Positions 45,906 through 58,059 are shown, counted from the stretch's first letter. The stretch is DNA of 64,000 bases from Chinchilla lanigera (GCF_000276665.1 NW_004955435.1:5753426-5817425), one strand, 5' to 3'. The notes: generated from the sequence alone by a model not told the origin. Numbers and translations: made by a program.

Positions 45906-48490
45906 AATGGTTATAGTTAAGATTACAAATAAATTTTTCATGCTTTATTGCTTTTATTGAAGTCTGCATATTTGGTATACCCTGGTGAATCTTCTGGAAT
46001 TTCTTCCTGGCTGAGAACTAACCTAGAACAAAGCCACACTTTCAATCAGAATTTCACAGTAGACCTAGGTCTCGGTAGGAAGCATGGTATTCAGGGCAGC
46101 TGGTGGAACACTACAAGGCTCTGAACAGGACAGAGTCACTGAACACCAAATATTGCAAAGTTTGTCTGAGCGCTTTTTGCCTAAGAGTAAAGTAGCATCC
46201 AATGAAATCAGGAAAATTGTGGTTTTACCAAAACACCTTGAGATTTCTGCACTGCAAGTCCTTTACTTCTTGTACAGTTTTCGTAATCCTCTTTGTTCCA
46301 TTATAAATGAGAGCAAGAAGTTCTGCTTTGATTGGTTTTTAGAACTTATACGAAGTTTGTTAATACAGTACCCCATTTCTGAGGGATGGACATGAGGAAT
46401 GAGACAGTTTGATACAACAATGGACATATTACTCCCAGGAGAAGAAATGTAGTGCAAAACAGTTTAACCCCAGAAGAAAAAACTACAATAGAGATGAAGT
46501 AATGGGAAAATTTCAGTGTCTAAAATATTACTTTGTATAAGTTAGCTAAATAGTCAGAAAGTACTTTCCATAAAAAGATATTAACCCAAGAGAAATGAAA
46601 TAGATGAACTTTTAACTAATGTTTAACTATATTTCATGATTATAAATATTTAATGAGGTACATTTTACTACTCAAGTATAAAAATTGATGTTCTAAACAG
46701 AAGTCTACTTTTTATTATTCTACAATTTCAAATGCCTTTCAGCTTTTTTAGATTGTGATGAGCTTTTGCTGACTAAGCAGAGCACCTCTTAGTAGATGTC
46801 CAATGCTACAATTTGACCCCTTCTGGCAAATTAAATACAATTATGCAAACTACTAGGATTTAGGGCTAATCTAATTAATGCGGCACATATAAAGCAGATA
46901 ATAATTTCCCTGGTGGAAAACTAGATTGCCTTATTTCACATTTGAACTATGGCTTGGATAAACATTTGCTCTTCAAGGAAAATTTCATTATTTTGTGTAT
47001 TTTATCTACTCGCCTCTATAATAGACATGTTCGAAAAATAAAGTCAAAATTGTAATCTTCAAATGATAACATATTTTTTCATCAATTTATAATTACCAAA
47101 AGGGATATTACATAAACCTAGAAAAAAAAAGAGCAGATTTCATTTAGAGGTACTGCTTTTTCTCTAATAAAGGAGAAATTTAAAACTATAATTTTTCTTT
47201 TCATATAGCTACAAGCAGTGTCAAATATGACTTAATGGAGATAATTCTGCTCATTTACACATCATAGTTTAAGGGTTTAAAAATGACCTGGATTAAATGC
47301 ATACCAATAAATTCCAATCACAAACTTTCTGAATGATGTTTATAATCCCGAGATTGAGTGCGCTCTTGTTTAAATGTATGAATCCCATTAGCATTAATCA
47401 GTGTGCTACACCGGTGCACGGGCAGAAATCAGGAAAGAATATTTTAGTTCTCCTTGCCAAGAGAATTAAAGAAATTAGCTGTCTCATGCACAGCAAAGAG
47501 AATGTTTTCTTTTTCTTTCATCCTACAAAAGTGAATTTCATAGGTAAGAGAGATGTTGGCTTCATAGGAAATGTGCAGGGTGCGGGAGGTTGAGAGTTTC
47601 TCAGGCCTGCGCCTTTGGTGCAGATTTATCTTTTCCATGTCTGTGCACACAGTCCTTCTTCATTTGTTCTTTAGCTTCTCAGGGGACTGCCAACAGCTCT
47701 CAGGCTGCTGTGTGCAGATTTCCAGCCCACAAGGATCTGTGCTTTCTTCAGAGGTAATGTCAGTGTTGGAGAGCCCTCAAAAACAACTGCGGAAAACAGT
47801 GGCTGTGCTAGTCCTCTGTTCTACTCTAGCAGAAAAACTCTCATTTTGATGGATAAAGAGAAAAAGTCTCCTTCATGAGACAACTCATCTCTTTAATTTT
47901 CTTGGCAAGGAGAACCAAAAAAATTCTTTCCTTGAGAATTGTAATACTATACTGTCTTCCCTAATCTTCTTGTAAACTTATAATAACGCAAGTATTGTGG
48001 AGATACAAAGCAGTACAGGAGGAATGTGGTTGTGTTGTGAGTTTATATAAATGTGCTAATAAATGACATTTCTAAGTGTCACTAGTGGCTGTTTCATCAC
48101 ACCAGGCCTTCCCACACAGGAAGTAGGTTAGGGGAGTGACACAGAGTTATAGCAGGGCATAACAATCTGTATTTTGTGGGAGATTTGATTATGTATTATT
48201 GAAAGTGCAGCCATTGCATTGTGATGGAGGAGGGACCTCACATATTTTATATGAAGAGCAAAAATAAGACATGTGATATCTTGAATTTGCTTCAGAATAA
48301 TCTGGAATAAGATGACTGGGGGAAACACTGAAAAATAAGACAAGTTGTGAACTGATAAGTATTAGAGCTGAGTGACAGATAAATGGAGATTTTTAAATAT
48401 TCTTTTAACTTTGTGTTGTATGACATTTTCCCTGATAATAAGCTCAAAGTTTATACTCACAAAGGTTGGGATCCACTTTATACTAAATTT
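45906..48490. other. Unassigned DNA, about 2.6 kb, few repeats
   Basis: The longest stretch here without recognisable repeats. Open frames (46084-46395, 47333-47593, 47571-47849) have no domains. 46740-47420 is rich in TAAT/ATTA cores and listed in the findings as a conservation candidate. Confidence 0.45.
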
Positions 48491-48492
48491 GC

Positions 48493-48575
48493 CAGAGCTG
48501 GGGTGTAGCTTCGTGGTAGAATTTGTGCTGGGCATGTGCACAGTTCGGAATTTGATTCCCAAGAGCAGGAAAATA
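48493..48575 (+). mobile_element. ID-type SINE
   Basis: gagctggggtgtagcttcgt, ggtagaatttgtgctgggca and ttcggaatttgattcccaag are a diverged ID unit. Confidence 0.8.
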
Positions 48576-49645
48576 GAATCGAGTTTAAACACTCTTGCAC
48601 TGGATAATCAATGACAAATATAAAAGCAGGCAAGCTGCTAAAAGGCAAAGGTTAAAGTGCATTATTAAAAACAGCCTGAGACCTGCATCGTCAGTCACTT
48701 ACTATTTTGACACTGAACCTAGTCTTCATCTCACACTTAACATTAAAAGAGAAAACACGGCATTTGTGTGCTCACAGTAGGTATAAAGTGTATTGATTGA
48801 GAAAAACCCCAAATTCAAAATGCATTTCTCTTTCCCCACAGTCTTTCTGTCTCTCTTTCCATCTCTATTTTTCTCTAAAGTGATCCTACTTACCCAAAGT
48901 TTGAAGATAATGACCTATTTCAAATTGAAGCAGCAAACAAAGTAGAATACTTCCTTTTGGTTTATTATGAGCAATTCATCTTCAGCAACTGTTCCACTTT
49001 TCTTTAGTTTTGGCAAGCTATTCAGAACATTTCTTTCTTTTCATTCTGATGTGGGGCTGATAGGACCTTGACTTTTCCCATAATTTAGCTTAGACTGTTT
49101 TACACTAGGGAGTTCCAGTGTGCTTAGATGGTAGAACTTTTTCCACATACTTTGGTAACAGAACTTCTTATTCTAATAGACCTGCTCTGAATTTTCATTA
49201 AACTTCAATTCCATATTAACTTGGATGATTTATGGTCAGTTTTCCCCAAATATAAATTCAAACATGCTGATTGACATTTCCTACTTGGTGTGTTGTTTTT
49301 CCTGTGTAGAATGTCAATTTTGTATTTTATTTATTTATTTATTCATTTTTATGTAGGCTTATGAGATTCCATTGGGGTAAGTAACTTCCTAATTAGTCAT
49401 TAGGAACAACTCCTGGAAAATCATGAAGTAATCCCACATGTTGGTCAGGTGAGTTCATTAAGGGTCAAGGATCCTATGGTCAACGGTATGTGCATCCCTT
49501 TAGTAAATAAGAAAATTGTACTGTGACTCAATATATATATCTCACAGACTTGTGAGATTATTTTACATCAGCTTCCCATATTCTTATGTCTTGCCTGATA
49601 TGATGAGCTGGCTAGTAGGTTTTAAAATACAGTAGAGAATCAGAC
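48576..49645. other. Unassigned DNA, about 1.1 kb
   Basis: (TTTA)n at 49324-49343. Otherwise nothing recognised. Confidence 0.45.
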
Positions 49646-49648
49646 AAC

Positions 49649-49649
<1 letters not shown>

Positions 49650-49690
<41 letters not shown>
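49650..49690 (+). repeat. (TA)n(TG)n microsatellite
   Basis: tatatatatatgtgtgtgtg and following, next to the tail end of a minus-strand SINE. Confidence 0.95.
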
Positions 49691-49693
<3 letters not shown>

Positions 49694-49699
49694 ACTTAT

Positions 49700-49848
49700 T
49701 TATTTTGGTCTTTTTGAGACAGGGTCTCCCTATGCAGTTCAGGCTGGCATTGAGCTCACTTTGTAGCCCAGGCTGGTCTCGAACTTGCAACGATCCTCCT
49801 GCCTCAGCCTCCTGAGTGCTGGGATTGCATGCACCACCACACCAGGCT
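49700..49848 (-). mobile_element. B1-like SINE
   Basis: Reverse-strand B1: tttttgagacagggtctccc, ggctggcattgagctcactt, tgtagcccaggctggtctcg, ctgcctcagcctcctgagtg, ctgggattgcatgcaccacc. Well preserved. Confidence 0.95.
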
Positions 49849-51089
49849 AACTATTAATGTTGCCTGAGGCAAAAATATTGTGCTTGGTTTTCTTTGCCTT
49901 AGCAAGGAACTGCCATGATTTGTACTTTTGACTTCCTCAGGTTTTAGAGGGAGCTCTACAATATTTGCATTTCTTACACAAATATCATGGGTGGTGGTGC
50001 ATTCTTACGGCATTATCTCATGGTCTTAACACTTTCCTGCTCACAAAGAGCCAAACGAAATTTTGAAAAGTTTTGTATATCCCCCTTGCATATTGTATTT
50101 TAAGTCCAAAGAGTGGCAGAAGATGTAATTTTCTTCATATTGTAAATATTCTACTAAAAATAGATGTTATATCACTTTTTAAATAGTTACAAATGCATTC
50201 TAAGTACTACAGCAATTTGATACCTTCACTAGCCAATGAAAAATAAATTTAATTGAAAAACCATTAAGTTCTGTTTAGTAGATGTGTACATCATTTTTCC
50301 TCTTAAACTCCTGTTTCTATTTTATTTCACCATGGAGCTTCATTGTAATATATGTTAATGTTTACGTGACTGGCACGATGACTCTGTCACGCCCGACTTT
50401 AATATGTAAATTTAGATCTATGTAAATTTAGTTTTTAAATTTGAAGAATTTCCTGTAATCGGGGTACTCAAACTTCTTTTGGAATGAGTCACTATTATAG
50501 TTAGTATTAGTATTGAGTTGATCCAAATGACAAGAAGTTATATAATTCAATAATTATCAAACTTAAGAATTAAATATAATTTTACAAGAAAGGCATCTCT
50601 TGTGAAAGAAATGTGGGATGAATGGGCTTTTTGATAGTTTTTAATTCTGCTCCTACGTTTTCCTTATCTTGTGCCTTATAGCTATTCTGTGTATCTACTC
50701 TTCGGTGTTTGTTGCTTTTTGCTGGGCATGAGCCAGGCTCAGCACCAATACAATCTCTGCTTTTTATTTTTATAGATCCACATCCTGAAAAGTCTTGTTT
50801 ATGTACATTAGTACTGAGAAAAGGATTTTTCTAGTTTTTAAATGAAAACTTTCTCACACTTAGCATTGCTCTTGCATCAGATAACCCCAAGTCACGCAGT
50901 AATCTTTCATCAAAAATGAAATATGAACACCTACCAGTGGACAATTTAGTGAAGTGTCCCACTGGGCCACTGCCTCCCCATGCCTTTCTTCTGTGATCTG
51001 TGCAGGGAGCAACTGAGATCTCAGAGGAATCATCAAGACCTCCCAGCTCCCATTTCCTATCAGCAGGAGTGTGTTCCCCCCCTTCTCTA
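49849..51089. other. Unassigned AT-rich DNA, about 1.2 kb
   Basis: Nothing recognised. Confidence 0.45.
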
Positions 51090-51175
51090 TTTGCCTTTCT
51101 TTCTCCTTCCTCTTCTCTTCCCCTTGTTCTCCTCCTCCTCTCCTTCCTCCTCCTCCTCCTCCTCCTCTCTCTCTG
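51090..51175 (+). repeat. (TCC)n-rich pyrimidine tract
   Basis: cctcctcctcctcctcctct within a longer C/T run. Produces spurious Ser/Leu- and Arg/Glu-rich frames on the two strands. Confidence 0.95.
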
Positions 51176-51204
51176 CCTGTCTCTGTCTTTTAGTCTCTCT
51201 GTGT

Positions 51205-51275
51205 CCCCCTCACCCTCAGTTGAACCCAGGGCTTTGAGTATGCTAGGAAAAAGCTCCTCCACTAGGTTTCATCTG
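51205..51275 (-). mobile_element. ID-type SINE fragment
   Basis: cagttgaacccagggctttg, agtatgctaggaaaaagctc and ctccactaggtt are reverse-strand ID sequence. The pyrimidine tract to its left may derive from its tail. Confidence 0.75.
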
Positions 51276-51502
51276 CAGTTCCTGTGTACAATTTCAATCA
51301 CTGCTGCTTCCCTGCAGCCAGACAATAGTGACAGCAGGAAGAACATCCATAGACTGGCTCCTCCCAACAGAGAGTGACCCTGCACCAAGATGGAGCTACA
51401 GCTACTTCTAAGAAGCCAAATGAGTGGAGGCCAAGCACCAGGTGCTCTTTCTTATATAGGGGGAAGAAATTCCCAGCCTTCTAGATGTCTGGTATGAGTT
51501 CA

Positions 51503-52035
51503 TGTTCTCTAAAATCAAAGAATGAGTTTTAGGAACAATGGAGGTTAAGAGCAGAATATATTTATTGAGAGACAGAAGGGGACTTAGTTGCCAAGCAATC
51601 TGCCTTTTCTAGGGCTTTTTATAGAGCAAATTTATGACATGAGGCAGGCCCAAGGTGGGAAACATGGGAACTCACAAGGTGAGCATGAGGTGGGACAAAA
51701 CTATAGTCAACCAATAAGATCATGAGTATAATTGCTCAGGTAAAACTGATTAAATCAAGATCAAATAGGGAAGCGAGTCACACAGCGAGCAGGCAGGAAT
51801 ACAGAACAGGGGCTTTTCCCATAGAGGGCTGGCTTAGTGGCTCTTCCTGGCTTCCTCAAGGTGATAGAGACCTAGTTAGAATATCAGTCCCTGATGTCCA
51901 TCCCTAGGGAAGTATGTGGGTGCATTTGTTTTATCTTTTGTCTTGAGGTCTGGCCCTCAGCTGGAGGTGCCTGTGTCCTGCACAGCTGAAGGCATCTCTT
52001 CTGCTGCACTGGCTCTGTCCAGGGTCTAGCTCTGA
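51503..52035 (-). mobile_element. Solo LTR of an endogenous retrovirus, family unknown
   Basis: On the minus strand there is a TATA-like tataaaaagccctag (about 51611-51625), and about 50 bases downstream a polyadenylation signal within ctctcaataaatatattctg (51557-51576). U3-like sequence extends to about 52035. This order (U3, TATA, R with AATAAA, U5) is characteristic of LTRs. Ends are approximate. No internal region is adjacent. Confidence 0.65.
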
Positions 52036-53312
52036 CTGCCTATAATATTTCATCTCATTTAGTTGCCTATAACATTTCTATGCTGGTGTCAGATTTTCTG
52101 TGGCAGCCCCTTCTGTGAAATGTGGGTACTATTAATGTGTACCTCCCGGTGTTGCTTGAAGTCTCTGTTGAGATGTTATATTAAAACTTTAACACCTTTT
52201 TGCGAACATCAGTTGCTCCGTGTTGATCACAATCCGGCCCCATCCTCTCAATCCCGTCATGAGATAAAGTGGGTCTGTTCACACTACACGAGGCTAAGAA
52301 ACGTTTAAAATAGCCGCTCACCCACTGGGACCCTCTGCCGCGTTCTCCTCCCTTCCAGGGGTCTCACTAACCATTTTCGGTCCTCTTAGTGTTGAGAAGC
52401 TTTTGGGCTCTGAGAGGTACTTGCTTCAGCGACGTCTCCGTTAGGTAACACTTGTGCTTTCCCTCTTGTTCCACACATTCAGTGGCCCAGGCATGAAGCA
52501 CTTCGTGGTCTTCTGTGGGCTGGACTGACTCGCGACAACCCCTCACTGGAGAAGGGGGACTGGATAAACATGGGCATAGCTGGAGATACAATAAAGAAGA
52601 GAATGTAAGGAATTCAACCTGGTTACTGCATAAATTTAGATAAAATTAGGACTTTTAAAGGAGTAGAAAGGGAAAAAATCACTAAATGGATCAACAAGCA
52701 CCTTTCAGCTTTGTTTGGCATATTGATGTTTTATTCTTATTTAAGTAAAAGGTAAACTAGCAATATTTACATGGTGCAGGTTAGACAAGAACCAAGTATG
52801 CCTTCACAAAACTTTCCTGTGTCTTTTTTTATTTTTTCTTATTTCACATTTCACTTTGCTTGCTCGCAATCTTGTTTCAAAGCAATGTTATACAACAACC
52901 GCTGAAATAATGCTAACTACATAACACTGAGTGAAAACTTCCTCTCTAAACTCAGCGTCAATCAATTTGCACTTTGAAGACAGGATTTGATGACATTTAA
53001 TTGTGACTGTCTTGATGCAGATGCAAAGGTTGAGAGGAATGTGCTGAGTTCAGCTGACATTTATTGTGTGCCCGCTGAGAGAAACGGTGGTTTTAGGTGT
53101 GAGGTACTTTGTGGATCTGAAGGGCTCCTCAATTAAAGACAGAACCCTACCCACCAGCAGCTGCAGCCTTTAGCTCTTCTATGCTTCCTATTCAAGCTCG
53201 GGCAAATATGTTAATCTTGTGCTCAGGTCAGTGGAGCTGTCACATCAACTCAGTGATAAAGCAATCAGCCAGGAATGTAAAACATAGGAGAATGGATGTC
53301 ATGAGAACTAGC
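52036..53312. other. Unassigned DNA, about 1.3 kb
   Basis: Short open frames without domains. Nothing recognised. Confidence 0.45.
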
Positions 53313-53687
53313 TGTCTTAGTTACTTGCCTTGTTGCTGAGACCCACTGCCTGACACCCACAAATTAAGGAGGAGAGGTTTATTTTGGCCCACAGTTAACT
53401 GTCCATAGTTGACTGGCTCCAAGGCAGGACCGCATGACAGCGGGGCCTGACCCAAGGAGAAGCTGTCCTTGTCTGCTCACGTGGAGGTAGTGGGGAAGCA
53501 GACGTGAAGCACCCAGCCGCAGAGGCAGATGAACTTATTCAGGTCACACCCCCAAGAGCTGCCTGTTGGTCAGACCTCACCTCCTAACAGAAAGTCAACT
53601 ATAACTCCCGTAACCCAATCAGATTTTAAAAGCACCACCTTTGACCGCATGAGGCTTTGAGGAGTTATCTAGATATAAACCATAGCA
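53313..53687 (-). mobile_element. MaLR 3' LTR (ORR1/MT-like)
   Basis: TGTCTTAGTTACTTGCCTTG with actgcctgacacccacaaat and tgactggctccaaggcagga, ending aaaccatagca. Same family group as 27164-27560 and 36895-37273. Confidence 0.85.
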
Positions 53688-55162
53688 TTTCAGCCCAAGA
53701 CTCATGCACATCTCTTTATGCAAAATACATTTAGTCAGTCCATGTCTAAGGAGTTACCGAAGTCCTAATAGTTCCAGCACTGCTGAAAGCCCAGGTCCAA
53801 AGGCTCCTCTGAGAGGTAAGCAAACACTTACCATGACCCCTGTGAAACATCAAAAAGAAAGTTAAACTCTACCAACTTTCAATGGCACAGGGCAAATATT
53901 ACTGTTCCAAAGGGGAGAAACAGAGAGCCAGAAATCAATGGGAGCAAAGCGAGACTGAAGCTCACAGGGCAAACATTACATCCTGTAGTTCCACAGACAA
54001 CCCACAGAGCAAGCTGTGGTGACATGTGAAGTCCAGAGAGCTTAGGTGACTCTGCCCGTACAGCATTACACTCGTCGCCGTTCTTATGGCCTGTCTGCTA
54101 GGGTGACTTTGCTCACTCCTGTGGCTTTCTCGGATGTTCCACCTTCCTGGCTTTTCAACTTTTGTCTCCACTGTACTTCTGACTTCACTCTCACAGCTAC
54201 CTGAACAGTTCTCTCGGAGGCACACTGCCTGGCCCCCAGACCTTCTTCTGAAATCTGGGAGGAAGCCTCTGTGACCCAACAACTCTATTCTGCATGCCTG
54301 TAAAATCAGCACTCTGTGAATGATGCCACTGTCTGCTAGTATCGCCAACAGTAGCCAGGCTTCTTGTGTCATGGCCTCAGTGGCCTCTCAGGGCCTGGAC
54401 AACTGAGCACTGTGAACAAAATTCCAGGAAGCCAATTTCCTAGGTAGTCTTCCTCCAGCCAGGTGCCCTGGGGCTCTCTTCTCAAAGCAAAGTCTCACTT
54501 TTGCAATTCTGAGCCTGCGAAATGTGTGGTCTTGCTGATTATTGATAAACCCTTAAGCCATTTTTCCTATTGTCCTGAGCCAAAGTACCTGGTTTCTAAA
54601 AATGCTAATCTTTTCAGGAACCAAGATCTCCTCTGCTCCACCTTTACAGGCCCTGACTTTACAGGAGCTCTCTTTAGTATGAAGCTCTATACCCTTAAAA
54701 TGACACAGCTCTTTGCTCCTGATTCTCGTTGCTGGGCTGGCTAAAAGCCCCCAACAGCACCCATGACACAGCTTCTACATTAGACTACCTTGAAATTTAC
54801 TCTGCCAGGTCAATTAGTCTGCTGCCTTTAATCTCAGTTTCCTGTAAAGTGTCAGCACATGAACAAAATGTAGAAAATTTTCTGCCATAGCATAAAACAC
54901 ATGGCCGGGAATCCAATTATCAAAGGAGTCCCTATTCTCAACGAAAGCCTTCTGAGCCTTGTCTTTGCCTGTTGTCAGCATTCTGATCTCCTGGGCTCTG
55001 ACCATAATCTTCCATCAGGCTGAGCTTACAGCATGGTGGGGCTGTTTCTTGAGCCAGCACCTCCACATCTTTCCAAACTCCTCCCACGAATCTGTTCTTG
55101 TACCGGAATCACATGGTCAGGTAGTGTCACATGACAACCCCACTTCTCCGGTACCAAAATCT
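53688..55162 (-). pseudogene. MaLR internal region, non-coding
   Basis: Between the LTRs, ending in the primer-binding-site-like sequence at 55138-55156. The longest open frame is about 136 codons (53962-54372, minus) and has no motif I recognise. MaLR elements generally lack pol and moved using ERVL proteins, so non-coding is expected. Confidence 0.65.
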
Positions 55163-55505
55163 CTATCAGTTAGGCTTCACTAGAGGAATAATATGTATAA
55201 AAAAGCTGAATGGTGTGCACTGGGGACTGGAAAGTCTGTCCTGGGTGCCTGAAGGAACTTCCGATGAGTGCAAACGCAACGGCAAAGATGAGAGCTCCTC
55301 CGAAGGGGTACAAGGGAAGACTTCCTTCTTCCTTCTTTCTATCCAGGCTCCAAGCATTTTGGATGGTGCTGCCCACACCCAGGGTGGGTCTTCCCTCCTC
55401 ATTTTGTGGCTCACGTGTGTATCACTGTGACGCAAGTAGAACTGTGCTCCACTGATCTAGGTGTTTCTTACTCCACTTTAGCTGGCATCACAGTGAGCCA
55501 TCACA
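55163..55505 (-). mobile_element. MaLR-like 5' LTR
   Basis: Begins tatcagttaggcttcactag and ends gcatcacagtgagccatcac with A. Contains ctgcccacacccagggtggg with tcttccctcctc. Resembles the LTR at 45286-45640 more than its partner at 53313-53687. Confidence 0.6.
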
Positions 55506-55767
55506 TTAGACCAGTTCTGGAAATCACCCGATGCTCTGTTAGTATTTGTTGATACGACCATTCAAGCATCCTTATGTTCCCCAAGCCCATTTGCTAGTAG
55601 CACACCTGAGGTTGTCTTGCTCTGAATTTCATAACGTAATTTTTTTTTACATACCCCCCCCATTCTGGGATCGTTTGAAATGGTGTGAGAACTTTTAAAA
55701 TTTTTTTTCACTTTCATAGTCCCTGTATAATTTAACTTTTTAAGCTCTATAAATATGCTCTTTTATT

Positions 55768-55853
55768 TTTATTTTTTTTGGTACTGGGAATTGGACTTAG
55801 GACTTTGCACTTTCCAGGTAAGTGCTGTGCAGCTGAGCTGTCTCGCTGGCCCC
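55768..55853 (-). mobile_element. ID SINE
   Basis: Reverse-strand ID: ttttggtactgggaattgga, gcactttccaggtaagtgct, agctgagctgtctcgctggc and ccc. T run at the left is the tail. Diverged. Confidence 0.9.
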
Positions 55854-55874
55854 TATTCTTTCACTTTAATTTTT

Positions 55875-55980
55875 TTTTTTCTTCTTCAGTTGTGAGACAT
55901 AAACATCACATAAAGTTTACCATTTTAACGGTCTTTACAATTCAGCAACATTAAGTGTATTCAGAAGTTTCTGTCACGTC
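55875..55980 (-). mobile_element. Ancient L1 (L1M-type) 3' UTR fragment
   Basis: gacataaacatcacataaag with tttaccattttaacggtctt and cagcaacattaagtgtattc match the old-L1 motif acataaaatttaccatttta ... gtggcattaagtacattc. Confidence 0.65.
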
Positions 55981-57254
55981 TTATCCCCCTAGTTCAGTAG
56001 GACTCCTAATGTGCCTGTGGCAGAGTCAGATGGAGAATTAGCTCAGACTTGTAGTCAGCTTGAAATGGATTTCATACTGACAGAATACACAAATATACAC
56101 CACGTGAGAGCTGGTTAGCCTCCAGATACCATCAGAAACACTCAGGAAAGTCCCTAACTGGTGTGCAGTATGGAGCCTCTCTTGAAACAGGGTTGTCTCG
56201 TGGTAAGAGAGCAAAAACTTGGCATTGGTGCATAATGAATGAACTGGGAAATGGATTAACAAGATTTCTCCCTAATTAACGTTCCCCTAATATCTGGCAT
56301 GAAAGCAAGGCTGCATTAATGAGTACAGTGGGTGTCGCGGGTGTGCGTGATTGTGTGTCGGTGTGTGTCTCTCTGTAGGCATAGTCTGGCACAGCTCCGT
56401 GCAGCCCCTTGCTCTGTGCCTACCTCCTTCCTCATTACCACCCCTCAGCGCTCCTTTTGTTCTTCCAGGCTCTGTCATTATGTTTTTTTCTGCACGGGTG
56501 TAGGACTGGGAGAAATGACACATTGAATGATTCCATTTTTAGATAGATGTCTCAGCATACATGAATTAATCAATATTTCATAATCTACGTGATGAAAGCA
56601 CCTTTTTTTCTTAGAGCAAAGGGACATTATGCTGTGTGTGTGGAGCTTAACCACCAATGATGCTAATGAAAATCATGCAGGCAAAGCCCCTTTTTTGAGT
56701 TGATAACATGCTCCAGTGTACATCATTGTCAATTACATATCAACTCTTAATCATCTTGGGAAGCAGGGGAGGAAAATCCCACTGCTGAGCTAAAGCACCT
56801 CATGGAGGGATTATTGGCCGCATTACGATCTGAACTCAAAATCTTAATTCTTTATTTTCTTTCAAACTTATTCTACTATTGTTAATTAAGTCGAATATTC
56901 CCCCAGGAAGTGGGCAAATGGGTGTGTGCTTATAAATGCGGTGGGAAGATGTGAAAATAGAGAAAGACTGAAGACAAAGAGAAAGAATGTTTCTGCATTC
57001 ATTCCCTTGGCTTATGAAAATGTGTGGCTCATTTTTTCAAAACTGTAATTTGAATGTGTTTATACAGATATAAGATCTTTGTGATGTGCAGTTCTGGCGG
57101 TAAGACAGCTGCTGTTCAGAGATTCCCACTTGGATTAATATCGCTTCATTCAATAGATATTTATGAAATGTATTCTACACCAGGTAGTAAGTGCTACAGA
57201 GATAATTAGGATACATTTGCTTATTGACTAGTGGACCATACTGACACAAAAAAG
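55981..57254. other. Unassigned DNA, about 1.3 kb
   Basis: TG-rich patch at 56330-56375. 56560-56770 looks unlike repeats (see findings). 57140-57215 (cattcaatagatatttatga) may be a decayed L2/MIR end. Confidence 0.45.
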
Positions 57255-57256
57255 TA

Positions 57257-57582
57257 CTGTCATCTTTTGGTATCTGTGGAGATTGGGTCTAAGATCTCCG
57301 AAGTTATCCAAATTTGCAGTTGTGAAAGAGCCTCATATAAAATGGCATAACCTATGTATATCCTGTTGTACAATTAAAATAATCTCTAGATTACTAATAA
57401 TGCCTAATACAAAGTAAGTGCTATGTAAATAGTTACTACACTGCATTATGTAGGGAATAAGGACAGGAGAAAAATCTGTACATGGTATATGGTCAGTACT
57501 GTTGTAATTTTTTCCTAAATATTTTTGATCAGTGGTTGGTTGGATCCATGGATGTGGAACCACAGACATGGAAAAGCAGTGA
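57257..57582 (+). mobile_element. Non-autonomous Tc1/mariner-type DNA transposon
   Basis: About 326 bp flanked by TA (57255-57256 and 57583-57584). Internal sequence aacctatgtatatcctgttg, ataatctctagattactaat, gcctaatacaaagtaagtgc, tatgtaaatagttactacac and atcagtggttggttggatcc follows a mammalian Tigger/Kanga-like element in order. The ends form decayed inverted repeats around tttggtatctgtgg and ccacagacatgg. Confidence 0.8.
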
Positions 57583-57694
57583 TAATTAAAGTGTAATTTG
57601 CTGGATGTGAAGTTCAAGCTCATGAGTGACGCAAGCCTAGGCTGGAACGTTAGGGAGACGTCCTACAGCAAAGACTTGCACTCCATGCTGTAAG

Positions 57695-57901
57695 CTTAAT
57701 CTTGCTGGGCCTGGTGGCCCACGCCTGTAATCCGGGCACTCAGGAGGCAGAGGAAGGAGGTTCACAGCAAGTTTGAGACCAGACTGGCCCACATATTGAG
57801 GTAAAGGCCAGCCTGAATGACATAGTGAGGTCCTGCCTAAAAAAAAAGAAGGAAAAGAAAAGAGAAGAGAAGAAAAGAGAAGAAAAAAACACTTAATCTT
57901 G
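57695..57901 (+). mobile_element. B1-like SINE with target-site duplication
   Basis: tgctgggcctggtggcccac, gcctgtaatccgggcactca, gtttgagaccagactggccc and gccagcctgaatgacatagt, then an A/G-rich tail to 57890. Flanked by cttaatcttg at 57695-57704 and 57892-57901, identical. Confidence 0.93.
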
Positions 57902-58059
57902 GTCCTTTTTAAGCACTGTTTGTTCAGCATTTCCACATATCATGGATATTTCTTTGAGGTTTCCTAATTTATTTTAAAACTCATCTCAGTTTTGCAACCT
58001 GTTTCATAATGTTTGCATTCTTAAAATAAAAATAATGTTGTTTTTAAAAAAATTCTCAC

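Larger units (their letters stand above)
53313..55505 (-). mobile_element. ERVL-MaLR element with LTRs and internal region
   Basis: About 2.2 kb on the minus strand: 3' LTR at 53313-53687, internal region 53688-55162, 5' LTR at 55163-55505. A primer-binding-site-like sequence, on the minus strand tggtaccggagaagtgggg (55138-55156), lies next to the 5' LTR, as in MaLR elements. The internal region has no long open frame and no recognisable retroviral protein. The two LTRs look unlike each other. Confidence 0.75.

Noticed and set aside
50831..51377. Overlapping Ser/Leu-rich and Arg/Glu-rich frames
   Set aside because: Produced by the TCC-rich pyrimidine tract read on both strands; flanks show a SINE fragment and no splice or domain evidence.
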